A stretch of 50,557 nt of DNA from Kocuria sp. (GCF_030530945.1 NZ_JAUMTZ010000001.1:493784-544340); one strand, 5' to 3'; counted from the first letter of the stretch, positions 35,214 to 43,607 are shown. The notes: generated from the sequence alone by a model not told the origin. Made by a program: numbers and translations.

Positions 35214-36620
35214 ATGAGTTCTGCACCCCAGCCCACCGCGGCGGATCCCACCCCCGGCGAACGCGACCTCGTGGCACGGGTGGGTGAGTGGGTCATGTCC
35301 GTGCTGCGCACCGAGCCGGGGTGGGACTCCATGCTCGTGGAGTTCAAGCCCCAGGGTGGCCGCGTGCACCTGCGCGTGGTCGAGAACCGCAGCGGCAGCG
35401 TGATCCCCGGCGCGGCCGGGCCCGTGAAGACCGACAGCCCGGTGCTGGAGACCCTCGCGCAGCTGCAGCGCACCTGCCACGTCCCCGGCCGGGGCAGCTG
35501 GTTCTCGGTGGCGGTGACCATCGTGGCCGAGAACTGGCCCGAGCCCACCCTGCGCACGAGCGCCTCCTACGCCTTCGACGAGATGCCGCACGCCTACGCC
35601 CAGGAGGGTTCGTACACCGCGCAGGACGTCCTGGCGCAGCTGCGCGAGTTCCCCCGGACCCAGGAGCGCACACCCCTGTGGGCTGTGGAGCTCGCGAGCA
35701 GCGCGGGCATCGAGCTGCCGTACGCCGCGCCCTCCGAGGACCCGGAGCACGGGGACGTGCACCCGCGGCTGCGGGCCGCCGCCCAGGCGTGCTCCACGGA
35801 TGACGGCCAGCGTGCCCTGGCCGGGGCGCTGCGCGAGGCCCTCGCGGGCACGGTGCTGCTGGACATCTCCGGCTCGGACATGGTTCCCGGCCCGGACGGC
35901 CAGCCCGTGGGCCCCGACTCCCAGCTGCGGGTGCAGACGGTCTCCCAGCCGGACGGGCGCCGCGCCCTGGCGGTCTACACGGCCGCGGAGCAGGCGCAGG
36001 CGATGCTCTCCCGCAGCTCCACCGGGTCGCAGCGGGAGAAGCCCGCGCTGCTGCGCCAGCGTGCCGCCGCCGTGATGGCCATGGTGGCGCAGGACGCCCA
36101 GTACGACGAGGTGGTGGTGGATCCCGCCGCCGAGCACGCCCTGCGCATCCCCCGGGAGCAGATCGAGTGGGTGGCCCGCTCCCCGCAGAACGAGCCGTTG
36201 AAGCAGGCCCTGCTGGACGACAACATGGCCAACGTCCTGGGTGCCCTGTTCAACCCGGACGGGCACCTGCTGCTCGGCACGCGGGACCAGGACGACAGCG
36301 CCCTGCCGGTCATGGTCCAGCCCGAGCGGAAGGGCGAGACCCCCGACACGCTGCTGGTGTTCACCTCCGCGGCGGAGGTGGCCGCGCTGGACCCCACCCT
36401 CACCGTGCGCTCGGCACCCTCGCGGCAGGTGCTGCAGTTCGCGCTGGACGGCGGTGCCGCGGCCATCTGCCTCAACGCCATGGCGCCGGTGGCCACGCTG
36501 CCCACCGAGCAGCTGCGGGAGATGCTCCAGCTCATCACCCAGCGCGAGCAGCAGGCACCCGCGCAGCAGGCCGACGACGCCGCCGGGCGGGACCGGGGGC
36601 AGGGTACCTCCGGGCAGTGA
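35214..36620 (+). CDS. SseB-domain protein with immunity-like N-terminal region
   Basis: A 468-residue cytosolic protein. Residues about 15-125 (VGEWVMSVLRTEPGWDSMLVEF, then HVPGRGSWFSVAVTI) look like a YezG/DUF600-type immunity fold, in which a Trp-containing helix leads a beta sheet. Residues about 195-310 and 320-440 each resemble SseB N-terminal domains (LLDISGSDMVPGPDGQPVGPDSQ, LAVYTAAEQAQAML, and again TLLVFTSAAEVAAL). SseB-domain proteins of actinobacteria have no settled function; some are linked to contact-dependent or ESX secretion loci. It is divergent from the DUF6882-like gene. No toxin gene is near. Function unknown. Confidence 0.6.
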   Translation: MSSAPQPTAADPTPGERDLVARVGEWVMSVLRTEPGWDSMLVEFKPQGGRVHLRVVENRSGSVIPGAAGPVKTDSPVLETLAQLQRTCHVPGRGSWFSVAVTIVAENWPEPTLRTSASYAFDEMPHAYAQEGSYTAQDVLAQLREFPRTQERTPLWAVELASSAGIELPYAAPSEDPEHGDVHPRLRAAAQACSTDDGQRALAGALREALAGTVLLDISGSDMVPGPDGQPVGPDSQLRVQTVSQPDGRRALAVYTAAEQAQAMLSRSSTGSQREKPALLRQRAAAVMAMVAQDAQYDEVVVDPAAEHALRIPREQIEWVARSPQNEPLKQALLDDNMANVLGALFNPDGHLLLGTRDQDDSALPVMVQPERKGETPDTLLVFTSAAEVAALDPTLTVRSAPSRQVLQFALDGGAAAICLNAMAPVATLPTEQLREMLQLITQREQQAPAQQADDAAGRDRGQGTSGQ

Positions 36621-36623
36621 GAC

Positions 36624-36657
36624 AGGCCCCGTCCCCGCCAGAGCGGGAACGGGGCCT
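36624..36657. terminator. Terminator hairpin after the SseB-domain gene
   Basis: Fifteen-base arms (36624-36638 and 36643-36657) with one C-A mismatch and a four-base loop, three bases past the stop. Confidence 0.75.
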
Positions 36658-36665
36658 GGTACCGG

Positions 36666-36686
36666 GCGGGCGCCAGGGGCGCCCGC
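36666..36686. terminator. Terminator hairpin after katA
   Basis: GCGGGCGCC pairs with GGCGCCCGC across an AGG loop, 13 bases beyond the katA stop on its strand. Together with 36624-36657 it fills the convergent gap. Confidence 0.6.
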
Positions 36687-36699
36687 TCAGTGGCGGGGA

Positions 36700-38223
36700 T
36701 CAGATGCCGTAGGCGTCCGATCCGGCGTTGCGGGCCTCGGCCTCGCGGACGCGCCGACCCAGCTCGGGATCCACCTTCTCCCAGTACTGGAAGGCCGCCT
36801 CCTTGATGGTGGCGTCGGTGACGTCCCCGATGTGACCGGCGATGTTCTCCACGGTCTCGGCCTTCTCCTCGTCGTTGAAGACCTCGCGGTAGAGCGTGCC
36901 GGCCTGGCCGAAGTCGTCGTCCTCGGAGTGCAGGGTGGCCGCGGTGCGCAGCAGCTCGCCGTCGGACTCCCAGCGCATCTCGTCAGCGGCGGCCGGACCG
37001 ACACCGGCGATGGGCCCGCCCTTGGTGTTGGGCGCGTACACCGGCTGGTTCGGGTGCTTGAACGTGTACCGCATGGGGCCGTCCTGCGAGTACGAGTTCT
37101 GCTCGGAGCGGTAAGGGAAGTTCACGGGCAGGTCCGCGAAGTTCGCGCCGATGCGGTGCCGGTGCGTGTCCGGGTAGGAGAACACACGGGTCATCAGCAT
37201 CTTGTCCGGGGAGATCTCCACACCGGGCACGGTGTTGCTGGGGGAGAACGCCGCCTGCTCGATCTGCGCGAAGTAGTTCAGCGGGTTCTGGTTCAGTGTG
37301 AACTTGCCCACCTTGATGCGGGGGTAGTCCTTCTTGGAGATCGTCTTGGTGACGTCGAAGGGGTTGAACCGGTAGGTCTTGGCGTCCTCGTACGGCATGA
37401 CCTGCACGTACATGGTCCAGGACGGGAAGTCGCCCTTCTCGATGGAGTCGAACAGGTCGCGGCGGTGCGCGTCGGCGTCCTTGCCCGCGATCTCCTCGGC
37501 CTCGGGGCCCGTGAGGCCCTCGGTGCCCTGGTCGGAGACGAAGTGGTACTTCACCCAGAAGCGCTCGCCGGCCTCGTTGCTCCACTGGTAGGTGTGGGAG
37601 CCGTAGCCGTTCATGTGGCGGTAGGTCTTGGGGATGCCGCGGGGGCCCATGAGGTAGGTCACCTGGTGGGCGGACTCCGGGGACTGGGTCCAGAAGTCCC
37701 ACTGCATGGTGTTGTCGCGCATGCCGGAACCGGGCAGCCGCTTCTGCGAGTGGATGAAGTCCGGGAACTTGATGCCGTCGCGGACGAAGAACACGGGGGT
37801 GTTGTTGCCCACGATGTCCAGGTTGCCCTCGGTGGTGTAGAACTTCAGGGCGAAGCCGCGGGGGTCGCGCCAGGTGTCCGGGGAGCCCTGCTCGCCGGCC
37901 ACGGTGGAGAAGCGCGCCAGCATGGGGGTCTTGGTGCCCGGCTGGAACACGGCGGCCTTGGTGTACTGGGAGACGTCCTCGGTGATCTCGAGCTCGCCGA
38001 AGGCGCCGGCGCCCTTGGCGTGGACCACGCGCTCGGGCACGCGCTCGCGGTCGAAGGCCGCCAGCTTCTCCACGACGTAGGAGTCGTGGAGGACGATGGG
38101 CCCGTCCGCGCCCACGCTCAGGGAGTGGGCGTCCGCGTTCGTGGGAACGGGCAGGCCCTCCTGGTCGGTGGTGAACGAACCGGTCTTGCGCAGTCCGTGC
38201 TCGTGGGGAGTGGTGTCAGACAT
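36700..38223 (-). CDS. katA: Monofunctional haem catalase
   Basis: A 507-residue clade-3-size small-subunit catalase that dismutates hydrogen peroxide. The catalytic His lies in ERVVHAKGAGAFG (near residue 65), the distal Asn in IVGNNTPVFFVRD (near 138), and the proximal haem ligand Tyr in RVFSYPDTHRHRIG (near 348). NADPH-binding positions of small catalases are in the HRRDLFDSIEKGDFP region. The start has AGGAGG four bases ahead. It lies 44 bases downstream of a Fur-family repressor gene on the same strand, the usual arrangement for peroxide-inducible catalase. Confidence 0.96.
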   Translation of the reverse strand: MSDTTPHEHGLRKTGSFTTDQEGLPVPTNADAHSLSVGADGPIVLHDSYVVEKLAAFDRERVPERVVHAKGAGAFGELEITEDVSQYTKAAVFQPGTKTPMLARFSTVAGEQGSPDTWRDPRGFALKFYTTEGNLDIVGNNTPVFFVRDGIKFPDFIHSQKRLPGSGMRDNTMQWDFWTQSPESAHQVTYLMGPRGIPKTYRHMNGYGSHTYQWSNEAGERFWVKYHFVSDQGTEGLTGPEAEEIAGKDADAHRRDLFDSIEKGDFPSWTMYVQVMPYEDAKTYRFNPFDVTKTISKKDYPRIKVGKFTLNQNPLNYFAQIEQAAFSPSNTVPGVEISPDKMLMTRVFSYPDTHRHRIGANFADLPVNFPYRSEQNSYSQDGPMRYTFKHPNQPVYAPNTKGGPIAGVGPAAADEMRWESDGELLRTAATLHSEDDDFGQAGTLYREVFNDEEKAETVENIAGHIGDVTDATIKEAAFQYWEKVDPELGRRVREAEARNAGSDAYGI

Positions 38224-38267
38224 GGTTCCTCCTGGGTGATGGATGGGATCCGACGAAGAAGTTGACG

Positions 38268-38744
38268 TTACTGGACCGTGGCGCTCTGCTCCGCGGTGTC
38301 CTGCTGGCACCGCGGGCAGATGCCCCGGAACACCACCTCCGCGGACAGCAGCTGGAAGCCGTGGTCCTCGGAGGGCACAAGACACGGGGCGTGTCCCACC
38401 GTGCAGGGAACGTCCTCCACCACACCGCAGCGGATGCAGTACGCGTGGTGGTGGTTGTCCCCGGTGCGGATCTCGTACCGCGCCGGTGACCCGGGCGGTT
38501 CGAACTTGGAGACCATGCCGATGGCCGCGAGGTCCGCGAGCACCACGTACACCGACTGGACGGACATGTTGGGCAGGACCGAACGGACCTGACGCACCGT
38601 GTCCTCGGCGGTGGCGTGGGGAACGGACTCCACGGCGTCGAGCACCGCCAGGCGTTGCCTGGTGACCCTGCGCCCGTGCGAGCGCAGGTGCGAGCTCCAC
38701 TCGTCCCGCGAGGGGTGCGGCGCGGGCTCCACGGTGGTCTCCAT
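38268..38744 (-). CDS. furA: Fur-family metalloregulator (FurA/PerR/CatR type)
   Basis: A 158-residue Fur-family repressor. The winged-helix domain occupies about residues 15-90 (RVTRQRLAVLDAVE, SVQSVYVVLADLAAIGM). The dimerisation domain has HHHAYCIRCG (near 96-105) and CPRC (near 145), the two CxxC pairs that hold structural zinc, and His/Asp residues for the sensing metal. Placed directly before katA, it should repress both in the absence of peroxide. The ATG at 38742-38744 is seven bases from a -10 element with no ribosome site, so the mRNA is probably leaderless, as reported for mycobacterial furA. Confidence 0.92.
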   Translation of the reverse strand: METTVEPAPHPSRDEWSSHLRSHGRRVTRQRLAVLDAVESVPHATAEDTVRQVRSVLPNMSVQSVYVVLADLAAIGMVSKFEPPGSPARYEIRTGDNHHHAYCIRCGVVEDVPCTVGHAPCLVPSEDHGFQLLSAEVVFRGICPRCQQDTAEQSATVQ

Positions 38745-38751
38745 GGCTCAC

Positions 38752-38782
38752 ACCCTAGCCTTATTCTGAGTCATTCACAATA
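38752..38782 (-). promoter_or_regulatory. furA promoter with overlapping Fur-type operator
   Basis: On the minus strand: -35 TTGTGA (38780-38775), a 17-base spacer, -10 TAGGGT (38757-38752), then seven bases to the ATG. A 21-bp inverted repeat, TATTGTGA-N5-TCAGAATA (38762-38782, one mismatch between arms), covers the -35 and part of the spacer, where a bound repressor would block RNA polymerase. Confidence 0.75.
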
Positions 38783-38799
38783 GTTAGTGTGACCTAACT
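38782..38799. promoter_or_regulatory. Second palindrome upstream of furA
   Basis: AGTTAG-N6-CTAACT, perfect 6-base arms, immediately upstream of the Fur-type operator. Its right half also matches the CCTAA half of DtxR/IdeR iron boxes, so a second metal regulator is possible. Confidence 0.4.
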
Positions 38800-38810
38800 C
38801 GCTGTCGGAC

Positions 38811-39302
38811 CGGCCGTGGCGCCTCCCGCCATGCCGTGCGCCACGGCCGCGCGGGCATCGGTCAGGCTGCCGAGGCCCCATCCGTGGGCTGCACGAAACG
38901 CCCCCGGGAGCGGTCGGAGAACTTCCGAAAAAAGTTTTTCGATTTTCGCGTCACGATCCGTGGGCCCGCGCGTCTACACAGTGAATCGCGTGCGGGCTGC
39001 ACAAGATTCCGGACGGTCCGATCGCTCTGGGGCCGCCGAGCCGCCGCCACGGCCAGTACGGGGACACATCACGTGGCGGCGGCGGGCTAGAGCGGCTCCG
39101 CGCCGGGTGGGCTGCCCGGTGAGGGGGGAGGAGCGCGGTACTAGGAGACGGGGACGGGATCGGCGGGGGGCCGGTCTCGTCCCCGACCGCACCGGCTGCC
39201 ACGCGTGCCGACCGCAATGCGAGGTCGCCGACTGCCGCCCTCCGCCTGCGACTGCCACAATGGGGAGAACGCACTTCACCCCACACCTCTCGAGAGAGTG
39301 TC
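38811..39302. other. Gene-free stretch upstream of the sigma gene, with hairpin and A/T-tract palindrome
   Basis: No reading frame here has convincing codon use. It holds a 12-base perfect inverted repeat (38811-38822 and 38838-38849, 15-base loop) and an unusual A/T tract, CGAAAAA-AG-TTTTTCG (38926-38941), that should be bent and can also pair as AACTT/AAGTT (38920-38936). A CACAAT -10-like word at 39255-39260 may begin the sigma gene transcript. Confidence 0.5.
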
Positions 39303-41075
39303 ATGCCAGACAGCCCACGCTCCGGATCCCACGGGTTCGCGGACCACGACGAGCTCCCCGCCAGCGACGAGCACCTGCTCACCGCCGTGCGCGAGGGGGA
39401 CACTTCCGCCTTCGGAGAGCTCTTCGAGCGCCACCGTGGAGCGGCCCTGGCCGTGGCCCGGATGCACTCCCGCAACGAGGCCGACGCCCAGGACCTGGTC
39501 TCCGAGGCCTTCACCCGTGTGCTCGGGCTGCTGCGCGAGGGCCGCGGCCCGCGCGAGTTCCTGCGCGCCTACCTGGTCACGGCCGTCTCCCGCCTCGCCG
39601 CGGACCGCGCCAACGACCTCAGCCGCACCCGCCCGGAGGACCCCCAGCCGGAGGGGCCCCTGGACCGCGTGGAGTTCTTCGACGACATCGTGGTGCGCCA
39701 GGTGGACTCCGCCGTGGTGGCACGGGCGTTCGCCTCCCTGCCCGAGCGGTGGCAGGAGGTCCTCTGGTACCTCGAGGTCGAGGGCCGCCGACCGCGCCAG
39801 GTGGCGTCCGTGGTGGGGTCCCAGCCCAACGCCGTATCCGCTCTGGGCAAGCGCGCCCGGGAGGGGCTGCGCGCCGCGTACATGCAGGAGCACGTCTCCG
39901 CCCAGGCGCTCGAGGACTGCCACAGGTACTCGTCCCAGCTGGGCGCGTTCGCCCGCGGCTCCCTCACTCCCTCGCGCACCGCGGTGGTGCAGGAGCACCT
40001 GGACGGGTGCCGCCGCTGCACCGCCGAGTACCTCCAGCTGCAGGACCTGGGGCTGGGCATGCGCGGCTGGATCCTGCCGGTCCTCGCGGGCCTGCCCCTG
40101 TGGTCCGGTGCGGGCGGCCGCCTCTCCGAGATCCTGGCGGGTTTGCCCCTCTGGGGTGCGGGCACGGCCACGGCCACCGCCGTCTCCGCGGGCACGCACG
40201 CCGTCGCGCACGACGCCGCCGGGCCCGTCCCCGGGAGTGCCGCACCCCATGCTGCGGCTCCAATGGGTGAGCCCGCGCCCGGGACGGGTGCAGGGGCCGC
40301 GTCCGCGGGACCGGGATCCTCCGGCGGGGCCACCACGCTCGCGGGCACCGCCACGGGCTGGGCCGTGGCCGGAGCCGCGCTGCTGGTGGCCGCGGCCGCC
40401 GCGGTGGGCATCGTGGCCGTGGCCCAGGGGGAGGATGAGGCCCGCCCCGCCGTGGCGAGCTCCCCCGAGGCCACCTCGAGCACCGGCGCGTCCGGCACCG
40501 CGGCGACCGGGGCGAGCAGCCCCGCCGCTGCGAGGACCGGGGACGCCGCACCACGGCCTGGCAGCACCGCTGCGGCCAGCGACCACGCCGCTCCCGCGGA
40601 CTCCACCCGGCCCTCCGGCGAGCGTGGTGGCGCTGCGGGGGGATCCGCCGCACCCGAGGCCCCGGCGGCGAGTGCGGCGCAGGGTGGCACCCGGCAGAAA
40701 ACGGGTGGCGGGTCCGGGAGCGACGGAGCGTCGTCGGGCGCCAGTGCTCCCCAGAGCCCCCGCAATGATGGGGCGGGAACCCCGTTCCTGCCGGGGACGC
40801 AGCATCCAGGGGCCGTGCCGTCCACGCCCTCGCCGCAGCCGAGCCTGCCGGTCACGGTTCCTCCCGCGACGTCCCCGAGCGCGCAGGTGGTGCCGCCCAC
40901 CGCACAGCCGTCCGCCGAGGTCCCCACCGCAGCGCCCTCTGCCGCAGTGCCCACCACGGCCGCTCCGACTGTCGCTCCGGACCCCGGGATCCGGCCCGAA
41001 CCCAGCCCGTCGGACGTCATCTGCGTGGTGACCGGGGGCTCCATCGGCCTTCCATGGTGCCCGCTCTTCCCATAG
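39303..41075 (+). CDS. ECF sigma factor fused to zinc anti-sigma domain, membrane helix and Pro/Ala/Ser-rich external tail
   Basis: A 590-residue fusion. Region sigma-2 lies at about residues 25-95 (DTSAFGELFERHRGAALAVAR, ADAQDLVSEAFTRVL) and sigma-4 at about 140-195 (ASLPERWQEVLWYLEVEG, QVASVVGSQPNAVSALGKRAREGL). Next is an anti-sigma zinc motif, HLDGCRRC (H235, C239, C242 approximately), then a duplicated LAGLPLW segment, a membrane helix (GWAVAGAALLVAAAAAVGIV, about 352-372) and roughly 215 residues of Pro/Ala/Ser/Thr-rich sequence ending in CVVTGGSIGLPWC. This resembles actinobacterial ECF groups with C-terminal anti-sigma-like extensions (ECF52/53 type). It is presumably held inactive at the membrane. 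GAGAG precedes the ATG. Regulon unknown. Confidence 0.88.
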   Translation: MPDSPRSGSHGFADHDELPASDEHLLTAVREGDTSAFGELFERHRGAALAVARMHSRNEADAQDLVSEAFTRVLGLLREGRGPREFLRAYLVTAVSRLAADRANDLSRTRPEDPQPEGPLDRVEFFDDIVVRQVDSAVVARAFASLPERWQEVLWYLEVEGRRPRQVASVVGSQPNAVSALGKRAREGLRAAYMQEHVSAQALEDCHRYSSQLGAFARGSLTPSRTAVVQEHLDGCRRCTAEYLQLQDLGLGMRGWILPVLAGLPLWSGAGGRLSEILAGLPLWGAGTATATAVSAGTHAVAHDAAGPVPGSAAPHAAAPMGEPAPGTGAGAASAGPGSSGGATTLAGTATGWAVAGAALLVAAAAAVGIVAVAQGEDEARPAVASSPEATSSTGASGTAATGASSPAAARTGDAAPRPGSTAAASDHAAPADSTRPSGERGGAAGGSAAPEAPAASAAQGGTRQKTGGGSGSDGASSGASAPQSPRNDGAGTPFLPGTQHPGAVPSTPSPQPSLPVTVPPATSPSAQVVPPTAQPSAEVPTAAPSAAVPTTAAPTVAPDPGIRPEPSPSDVICVVTGGSIGLPWCPLFP

Positions 41076-41195
41076 CCGACGATCCCCGCGCACCCGCGCC
41101 ACCCCGCCACAGAACCGGCCCGCGGTCCCCGCCGCGGATCGCACCCAGCACCCGGGAGCCCACGGGCCACCCGCCGACCCCGAGGAGACACCTGC

Positions 41196-42101
41196 ATGCA
41201 CCGGCACTACAACGGACTGAAGACCGCACTGCTGCTGGGCGGGATGTGGGTGGTGCTGCTGGGCATCGGGTGGGTGATCGCGGGCGCCACCCGCAGCTCG
41301 GTGTTCATCGTGCTGTTCGCGGTGGTGGGGCTGTTCACCACGGCGTACAGCTACTGGAACTCGGACAAGATCGCCATCCGCTCCATGCGCGCGGTCCCCG
41401 TGACACCGCAGCAGGCCCCGGCCATGTACCGGATCGTCCACGAGCTCTCCCAGGCCGCGGGTCAGCCCATGCCGCGCCTGTTCATCGCGCCCACCATGAG
41501 CCCCAACGCCTTCGCCACCGGGCGCAACCCCGAGCACGCCGCGGTGTGCTGCACCGAGGGCATCCTGCAGCTGCTGGACGAGCGGGAGCTGCGCGGCGTG
41601 CTGGGCCACGAGCTGATGCACGTCTACAACCGGGACATCCTCACCTCGTCCGTGGCCGCCGCCGTGGCGGGCGTGATCACCTCCGCCGCGCAGATGCTCC
41701 AGTTCGCGGCGATCTTCGGCGGAGCCGGCGGCCGTGGGGACGACAACCGCGGCGGAAACGCCCTGGTGGGTCTGCTCATGGCGTTCCTCGCGCCGCTGGC
41801 CGCCACCGTCATCCAGCTCGCCATATCCCGCACCCGCGAGTACGACGCCGACGAGGACGGCTCACGGCTCACCGGCGACCCCCTGGCACTCGCCTCGGCG
41901 CTGCGCAAGATCGAGGGCGGGGCCGCGCAGCGACCCATGGACCCGGAGGACCAGCGGGTGGTCAACACCTCCCACCTGATGATCGCGAACCCCTTCCGCG
42001 GCGGGGCCGTCACCGGTCTCTTCCGCACCCACCCGGCCACGCAGGACCGGATCGCGCGGCTCGAGAACATGGCCCGCGCCGGGGGAGGCCGCCCGTCCTA
42101 G
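41196..42101 (+). CDS. htpX: Zinc metalloprotease HtpX
   Basis: A 301-residue membrane M48 protease that degrades damaged membrane proteins. Two N-terminal helices (about 9-30 and 33-52) precede the catalytic HELMH (near 139-143); the third zinc ligand is in TREYDADEDG (near 214), and a hydrophobic pair lies between them. AGGAG precedes the ATG. It follows the sigma fusion gene after 120 bases and could be part of the same envelope-stress unit, though no shared signal is proven. Its stop and the yajQ stop share the four bases CTAG at 42098-42101. Confidence 0.95.
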   Translation: MHRHYNGLKTALLLGGMWVVLLGIGWVIAGATRSSVFIVLFAVVGLFTTAYSYWNSDKIAIRSMRAVPVTPQQAPAMYRIVHELSQAAGQPMPRLFIAPTMSPNAFATGRNPEHAAVCCTEGILQLLDERELRGVLGHELMHVYNRDILTSSVAAAVAGVITSAAQMLQFAAIFGGAGGRGDDNRGGNALVGLLMAFLAPLAATVIQLAISRTREYDADEDGSRLTGDPLALASALRKIEGGAAQRPMDPEDQRVVNTSHLMIANPFRGGAVTGLFRTHPATQDRIARLENMARAGGGRPS

Positions 42102-42589
42102 CGGTAGTTCACGAACTGGAGGTCCACCTCCAGGTCCGAGCCCTTCAGCAGGGCGATGACGTCCTGCAGGTCGTCGCGGGACTTGGAGGACACGCGCAGC
42201 TCGTCTCCCTGGATGGTGGCCTTCACGGCCTTGGGGCCCTCGTCCCGGATGAGCTTGGTGATCTTCTTGGCCTGGTCCTGGGCAATGCCCTCCTTGACGG
42301 AGGCCTCGATGCGGTACTCCTTGCCGGAGGGGTACGGGTCACCGGCGTCCAGGGACTTCAGGGAGATCCCGCGCTTGACCAGCTTGGACTGGAACACGTC
42401 CAGCACGGCCTCGGCGCGCTCCTGCGAGTTGGCCTTGATCAGGATCTTCTCTCCCGAGAAGTCGATCTCCGCCCCCACGCCGCGGAAGTCGTAGCGCTGG
42501 GCCACTTCCTTCTGCGCCTGGTTCAGGGCGTTGGAGACCTCCTGCTTGTCCACCTTGCTGACCACGTCGAACGATGATTCTGCTGCCAC
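42098..42589 (-). CDS. yajQ: YajQ family nucleotide-binding protein
   Basis: A 163-residue member of the YajQ family (two RNA-binding-like ferredoxin folds), reported to bind cyclic di-GMP in Xanthomonas. Family segments present are SSFDVVSKVDKQEV, RYDFRGVGAEIDF, GISLKSLDAGDPYPSGK, VKEGI, KATIQGDELRVSSKSRDDLQ and DLEVDLQFVNYR, covering the whole length. It converges on htpX with overlapping stops and no room for a terminator. Cellular role in actinobacteria is not established. Confidence 0.95.
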   Translation of the reverse strand: MAAESSFDVVSKVDKQEVSNALNQAQKEVAQRYDFRGVGAEIDFSGEKILIKANSQERAEAVLDVFQSKLVKRGISLKSLDAGDPYPSGKEYRIEASVKEGIAQDQAKKITKLIRDEGPKAVKATIQGDELRVSSKSRDDLQDVIALLKGSDLEVDLQFVNYR

Positions 42590-42643
42590 TGTCTGCTCCT
42601 CGGCTGGTGGGGTGCGGTCGGGGGAGCGCGGGGTGCCGTGGGC

Positions 42644-43522
42644 TCACGCGTCCCAGAACTGCCTGGTGCGGTCAGCGAGCAGACGTCCCTGCGCGAGACC
42701 GGCTTCGAACGAGGGTAGCCGACGCGCCGGATCGAGCGGGTTGGCCCCGAACGCCGCGCGGCTCGCGGCGTCCGCGGTGACGTGCAGCGCCGAGCCGCTC
42801 TCCTCGATCAGGCGCAGCGACTGCTCCAGGGTGGGCCCGAAGGGACTCGTGGGTGGCTCCGGGTTGCACGAGACCACGAGCACCCGGTCGTGGCCCGCCG
42901 CGAGGTCCGCGTTCGTGGCCGAGCGCATTCCGCCGTCCATGTAGGCGCGGCCGTCGACGTGCACCGGGGGGAACACGGCGGGCACCGTGCAGCTCGCGGC
43001 CACCGCCCGCTCCAGGGGCACGCCGCTGCGGGCGTCGAAGACCGCGAGGCCGCCGGTGGCGGTGTCCACGGCGGTGACGGCCACGCGGCCCTCGGGCCAC
43101 TGCTGCGGCAGCTGGGCCGCGATCTGGGCCATCCACTCCTCCTCCGAGGGTGCTACGGCGGCGACCAGCGCCCGCTTCCCGATCGCCGCGCGCCCCGCCT
43201 CGGGGCTCGTCGCCTCCCGGGCGGCCTCGGCCATCAGCTCCATGAACCGCTCGGCGGAGAACTCCGGCATTGCCGACGCCGCCCGGCCGGGGGAGGGGGC
43301 CTCCTGCGCCAGCTGCCCGCGCAGGGTGGTCTCGTCCATCCGGCCGGCCCGCAGGTTCACCGCGACCACCGATCCCGCGGAGGTGCCGACCACGAGTTCC
43401 GCGGCGCCCAGGTCCACCCCCGCCTCCAGGAGTGCGCTGAGAAGTCCGCTCTCCCAGGCGATGCCTGCTGATCCGCCGCCCCCGAGAACGATGGCGCGGG
43501 TGCTGCTCGTGGTGTCCACCAT
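42644..43522 (-). CDS. Patatin-like phospholipase family protein
   Basis: A 292-residue serine lipid hydrolase. The oxyanion loop GGGGSAG begins at residue 14, the nucleophile elbow GTSAG has Ser at residue 48, and the catalytic Asp is in AYMDGGMRS. No signal peptide. Substrate unknown: patatin-like proteins release fatty acids from phospholipids or acyl esters. ATG at 43520-43522 was chosen because AGGAG lies 10 bases ahead; the longer in-frame extension upstream is Arg/Pro-rich and not family-like. A perfect 18-bp palindrome lies 86 bases upstream (43608-43625). Confidence 0.9.
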   Translation of the reverse strand: MVDTTSSTRAIVLGGGGSAGIAWESGLLSALLEAGVDLGAAELVVGTSAGSVVAVNLRAGRMDETTLRGQLAQEAPSPGRAASAMPEFSAERFMELMAEAAREATSPEAGRAAIGKRALVAAVAPSEEEWMAQIAAQLPQQWPEGRVAVTAVDTATGGLAVFDARSGVPLERAVAASCTVPAVFPPVHVDGRAYMDGGMRSATNADLAAGHDRVLVVSCNPEPPTSPFGPTLEQSLRLIEESGSALHVTADAASRAAFGANPLDPARRLPSFEAGLAQGRLLADRTRQFWDA

Positions 43523-43607
43523 GGTGGTCCGTCTCCTTCGTCGCAGCCAGCGGGCCCCGCCCGGCGGGTGGGGGAACGGCTGCAGGTCGTGGCTGGTCCA
43601 CCGTTCA

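Noticed and set aside
39303..41075. Sigma gene and tail as two genes joined by an error
   Set aside because: Codon use and GC at third positions stay uniform through the junction, and similar sigma-plus-anti-sigma fusions are known in actinobacteria.
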